Origin: Marinifilum sp.
Lineage (GTDB): Bacteria; Bacteroidota; Bacteroidia; Bacteroidales; CG2-30-32-10
NCBI GenBank assembly: GCA_020718065.1
Contig: DYDE01000009.1
Location: forward strand, 13,730 to 57,859
Direction of reading: 5' to 3'
DNA: 44,130 nucleotides
The notes under the pieces: model-generated
Told to the model about the DNA's origin: nothing
Databases searched by the model: none
Seen by the model: only the letters and a program-made list of their open reading frames with translations
Shown here: positions 40,974 through 44,130 of the stretch, piece after piece
How positions within the stretch are numbered: position 1 is the first letter of the stretch
Layout: each line of letters starts with the position of its first letter
Made by a program: the position numbers and the translations under genes

Positions 40974-41933
40974 ATGGGAAAACCTGCTAAAATTCTGTTT
41001 ATAGACAATGCCCATCGGTGTTTAATGGAAGAATTAAGTAGTCTTGGTTTTTTTTGTGAATATTTCCCCCATTATAAACGTCAGGATTTTGAAAATTGCA
41101 TTCAAGAATATGTTGGCGTTATTATTCGAAGTAAAATATTATTTGATAAGTCTATTATAGACAAAGCAACGAAGCTTAAATTTATTGCCAGAGTTGGTGC
41201 TGGCATGGAAAGTATTGATGTTGATTATGCTAAAAGCAAAGGGATTGTTTGTCTTAATTCTCCGGAAGGAAACAGAGATGCTGTTGGTGAACATGCTTTG
41301 GGCATGTTGCTTAATCTTCTAAACAATATCTGCATAGCCAATCATCAAATAAGAAATGGAATTTGGTTAAGAGAAGAAAATAGAGGTATTGAAATTAAAA
41401 ACAAAACCATCGGGATCATTGGTTATGGTAATATGGGTAGCTCATTTGCTAAAAAACTAAAAGGGTTCGAAGCCAATGTAATTGCCTATGATAAGTATAA
41501 GTTTAATTATTCAGATGAAAATGTTAGTGAAGTTCAAATGGAAGAGTTGATTGAAAAAACTGATATATTGAGTCTTCATATTCCTTTAACAGAAGAAACC
41601 ACCCATTTAATTACTTCAGAATATATAAATAAATTTAAGAAAAACATATTCATTATCAATACAGCACGCGGAAAGAATATTAATACGAAGGAACTGGTAG
41701 AAGAATTAAAAAAAGGAAAGGTATTGGGAGCAGCTCTGGATGTACTGGAATATGAAAATCATTCATTCGAGTTTATTGATACCAAGAATTTTCCACCAGA
41801 CTTTAAATATCTGCTGGATGCAGAAAATGTTATATTAACACCACATATTGCTGGCTGGACAAACGAATCAAATATTAAACTTTCTATGGTACTAGTAGAA
41901 AAGATTAAAATGTTGGGTTTAATAAATGGTTAA
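40974..41933 (+). CDS. D-2-hydroxyacid dehydrogenase (SerA-like)
   Basis: A 319-residue NAD-dependent dehydrogenase of the phosphoglycerate dehydrogenase type, without the C-terminal ACT domain of long SerA forms. The nucleotide-binding motif is TIGIIGYGNMGSSFAKKL; catalytic residues are the Arg of INTARG, the acid of GAALDVLEYE and the His of TPHIAGW. ARVGAGMESIDVDYAKSKGI and PEGNRDAVGEHALGMLL are typical of SerA. It may make 3-phosphohydroxypyruvate for serine synthesis; another 2-oxoacid is possible. It follows the TM1266 pair by 46 bp, and cotranscription with hydG would be odd but likely. Confidence 0.85.
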   Translation: MGKPAKILFIDNAHRCLMEELSSLGFFCEYFPHYKRQDFENCIQEYVGVIIRSKILFDKSIIDKATKLKFIARVGAGMESIDVDYAKSKGIVCLNSPEGNRDAVGEHALGMLLNLLNNICIANHQIRNGIWLREENRGIEIKNKTIGIIGYGNMGSSFAKKLKGFEANVIAYDKYKFNYSDENVSEVQMEELIEKTDILSLHIPLTEETTHLITSEYINKFKKNIFIINTARGKNINTKELVEELKKGKVLGAALDVLEYENHSFEFIDTKNFPPDFKYLLDAENVILTPHIAGWTNESNIKLSMVLVEKIKMLGLING

Positions 41934-42019
41934 AAACAAAATATACTTTAAGCAGGTATAAAATTAATTATTTTAAAAGTATAGGATATTTAGTTATAGG
42001 AAATATAGGTATTTTCTGT

Positions 42020-42844
42020 CTAGCTTTTTTCGGGAAGTATTGCTGACCTAGATGCTTTTCTTGCAATAACAATACTCACTTCATAGAGAATAAACAAAGG
42101 CAAACTAACCAATATCTGACTGAACATATCGGTACTGGGGGTGATAATAGCAGAAACAATAAGAATAATAACAATAGCATACCTTCGGTTCTTTTTCATA
42201 AACTTATCGGTAATTAAACCAACCTTTGCTAAAACAAACACAATTACAGGCAATTCAAAAACAACACCAACTGCAAAAACCATAGAAGTAACTGAAGAAA
42301 TATAAGAATTGAGTTCTATAAGATTATCCACACTGTTACTAACCTGGTAAGTTCCTAAAAAATTGATCATTAAAGGCACTATAATATAATAGCTAAAAAG
42401 TACGCCTGTCCAAAAAAGTAAAGAGATGACAAACACAGCACCTCTTGTATGTTTTCTTTCTTTTTCGTATAAGGCTGGTTTAATAAACCGCCATAATTCC
42501 CATATTACATAAGGAGAACCAGCAATAAGTCCAGCAATAATAGATACATACATGTGGGTCATAAACTGACCCGAAAGATTGGTATTAATAAGTTTTATAT
42601 GTGCATTTTCGAAACAAAGATCTTTTATTGAAAGCCAATCAGACATTCGACAAAACAAACGATTGGTAACAAAATCAGAACTCTTGGGTGCAAAAATAAT
42701 CTTATCAAAAACAAATTCTTTGAAAAGAAATGCTATAATAGCTAATATTAAAATAATAACAACCGACCTAAGCAGCACCCAACGAAGTTCATTCAGGTGT
42801 TCCCAAAATGATTTTTGTGGGAAGTCGAATTTATTGTCATCCAT
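42020..42844 (-). CDS. tatC: Twin-arginine translocase subunit TatC
   Basis: A 274-residue inner-membrane protein with six helices. The signal-recognition end KSFWEHLNELRWVLLRSVVI and the loop PYVIWELWRFIKPALYEKER are the conserved TatC motifs, and SAIITPSTDMFSQILVSLPL is the last-helix signature. A roughly 55-residue periplasmic loop (FAPKSSDFVTNRLFCRMSDW onward) is typical for Bacteroidota. It binds RR signal peptides of folded exports. TatA/TatB are not nearby. Confidence 0.94.
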   Translation of the reverse strand: MDDNKFDFPQKSFWEHLNELRWVLLRSVVIILILAIIAFLFKEFVFDKIIFAPKSSDFVTNRLFCRMSDWLSIKDLCFENAHIKLINTNLSGQFMTHMYVSIIAGLIAGSPYVIWELWRFIKPALYEKERKHTRGAVFVISLLFWTGVLFSYYIIVPLMINFLGTYQVSNSVDNLIELNSYISSVTSMVFAVGVVFELPVIVFVLAKVGLITDKFMKKNRRYAIVIILIVSAIITPSTDMFSQILVSLPLFILYEVSIVIARKASRSAILPEKS

Positions 42845-42946
42845 AATAAATAGTTAAGAACAAATAATAATAGAATATAGATTTAAAACTATTGCTTTTT
42901 TTTATTGTCTTTTCATTTTATTAATATGCCTAGAGTATAAAACATA

Positions 42947-44130
42947 TTAATTTTCAAAATTCCAAACAACACCTTCTTTGGTGTCTTTAACAACTATTTT
43001 TACTTTAGCAAGTTCATCTCTTATTTTGTCAGAAGTGGCATAATCTTTATTGGTTCTTGCATTTTGCCTCAATTGAATAATAAGATTCATTAGATCATCT
43101 ACCACATCGTTATTTGCAGCAACATTCTCATCTTTTAGTCCCAGAATATCAATAGCAAAATCTGATAGTATTTTTTGCAATAATTCTAAATCATCAGCAG
43201 TAATGGTTTCTGTATTGTCTTTTACTGAATTAATGATTCTGACAGCTTCAAACAAATTAGCAATTAATATAGGACTATTCAAATCATCATTCATAGCATC
43301 ATAACAATTCTGTTGTAATTTCTTAATATCAGAAGTTGATGTTGCCGATGATTTGAGTTTCTTTATTGTTTCAAAACTTTGCATTAGTCTTTTTAAGCCT
43401 TTTTCTGCTGCAAGCAATGCTTCATTCGAAAAATCCTGGGTTCCACGATAATGTGCCTGAAGAATAAAAAAACGAATGGTCATTGGACTATATGCTTTTG
43501 TTAAAGCTTTGTGTTTTCCAGTAAAAAACTCTGTAAGATTGATAAAATTCCCCAATGATTTGCCCATTTTCTGTCCATTGATGGTAATCATATTATTGTG
43601 CAACCAGTACTTAACAGATTCTTTTCCATTGGCAGCCATAGATTGTGCAATTTCGCATTCGTGGTGAGGAAATAGCAGATCCATTCCACCTCCATGAATA
43701 TCAAATGTTTCACCAAGGTATTTTGTGCTCATTGCAGAACATTCGAGATGCCAACCAGGAAACCCAATGCTCCAGGGAGATTCCCAACGCATAATATGCT
43801 CTGGTTGTGCTTTTTTCCATAATGCAAAATCTGAAGGATTTCTTTTCTCATCCTGTCCATCAAGATCACGGGTATTTGATATCAAATCATCCAGTATTCT
43901 TCCAGATAATTTTCCATAATTGTTTGTTTTGCTATATTTTATAACATCAAAATAAACAGAACCATTCGATTCGTATGCATAACCAGCTTCAAATATTTTT
44001 TCAATCATTTTAATTTGTTCGATGATATGACCCGAGGCTCGTGGTTCGATGCTTGGGCGCAATATGTTGAGCATATCCATCGCATCGTGGTAACTATCAA
44101 TATAAAATTGAGCAACTTCCATTGGTTCAA
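42947..44130 (-). CDS. cysS: Cysteinyl-tRNA synthetase, C-terminal part (runs off window)
   Basis: The frame continues past the Met at 44122 to the window edge (E-P-M-E-V..), so the N-terminal ~100 residues with the HIGH motif lie outside. Visible: [20 protein letters not shown], the zinc ligands in [10 protein letters not shown] and [13 protein letters not shown], class I motif KMGKS in [12 protein letters not shown] (Gly in place of Ser), and the helical tRNA-binding C-terminus ([20 protein letters not shown]). It attaches cysteine to tRNA-Cys and is a housekeeping gene. Confidence 0.95.
   Translation of the reverse strand, partial: EPMEVAQFYIDSYHDAMDMLNILRPSIEPRASGHIIEQIKMIEKIFEAGYAYESNGSVYFDVIKYSKTNNYGKLSGRILDDLISNTRDLDGQDEKRNPSDFALWKKAQPEHIMRWESPWSIGFPGWHLECSAMSTKYLGETFDIHGGGMDLLFPHHECEIAQSMAANGKESVKYWLHNNMITINGQKMGKSLGNFINLTEFFTGKHKALTKAYSPMTIRFFILQAHYRGTQDFSNEALLAAEKGLKRLMQSFETIKKLKSSATSTSDIKKLQQNCYDAMNDDLNSPILIANLFEAVRIINSVKDNTETITADDLELLQKILSDFAIDILGLKDENVAANNDVVDDLMNLIIQLRQNARTNKDYATSDKIRDELAKVKIVVKDTKEGVVWNFEN

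Overview
The window is AT-rich DNA from a member of the Bacteroidota, probably an anaerobic or facultatively anaerobic environmental lineage. The evidence is type IX secretion (T9SS) sorting domains, a PorP/SprF protein with a CHU_C-domain partner, TAnnTTTG-type promoter boxes, HYC_CC_PP and DUF4386 families, almost no Shine-Dalgarno signals, an [FeFe]-hydrogenase maturase (HydG), and a four-cysteine FNR-like regulator. The window begins inside a secreted TIG-domain protein and ends inside cysS. No rRNA, tRNA, CRISPR or transposase gene was seen.

Layout. (1) 1-4429: partial TIG-domain protein (-), a 0.67-kb gene-free stretch with a strong hairpin, three tandem DUF4386 membrane proteins, and an orphan gene. 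(2) 4737-15026: a copper/silver resistance module: HYC_CC_PP protein, metal-binding lipoprotein, HMA-domain protein, a secreted hypothetical protein, a frameshifted DUF2231 gene, then CusA, CusC-like and CusB-like subunits and a second metal-binding lipoprotein. An S23-type four-helix-bundle gene lies between cusA and the TolC gene and is bracketed by 27-bp inverted repeats, as in an IVS-like insertion. (3) 15238-18028: a secreted thioredoxin-like T9SS protein, an outer-membrane protein and a C-type-lectin-like T9SS protein. (4) 18227-27461: the most interesting block. A four-gene cassette (permease-less ABC ATPase, cysteine-rich G3E-like GTPase, NifS-type cysteine desulfurase, multi-cluster Fe-S protein) is divergent from an FNR-like regulator. 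The regulator is followed, tail to tail, by a Pst-like ABC importer with its own outer-membrane porin. The cassette and the porin/Pst operon share an 11-bp motif about 60-70 bp before their first start codons. (5) 27569-28865: a 24-bp palindrome, an indel-free array of 25 repeats of 21 bp, and REP-like repeats. (6) 28821-34616: a LacI-type operator, a PNGase F-like secreted glycoamidase, a LacI regulator, a FucP-type sugar transporter and a ROK sugar kinase, which reads as an N-glycan scavenging operon. (7) 34712-38711 (-): an OB-fold-like protein and a PorP/SprF plus LamG/Ig/CHU_C pair. (8) 38899-41933: hydG, two tandem TM1266-type proteins and a 2-hydroxyacid dehydrogenase. (9) tatC and partial cysS on the minus strand.

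Best candidate for an undescribed system: the 18227-27461 block. It combines sulfur mobilisation (NifS), a nucleotide-driven chaperone pair (ABC ATPase and GTPase with three CxxC/CxxxC pairs) and an Fe-S protein, under an apparent redox sensor. I infer a dedicated metallocofactor assembly or delivery system; its target is unknown.
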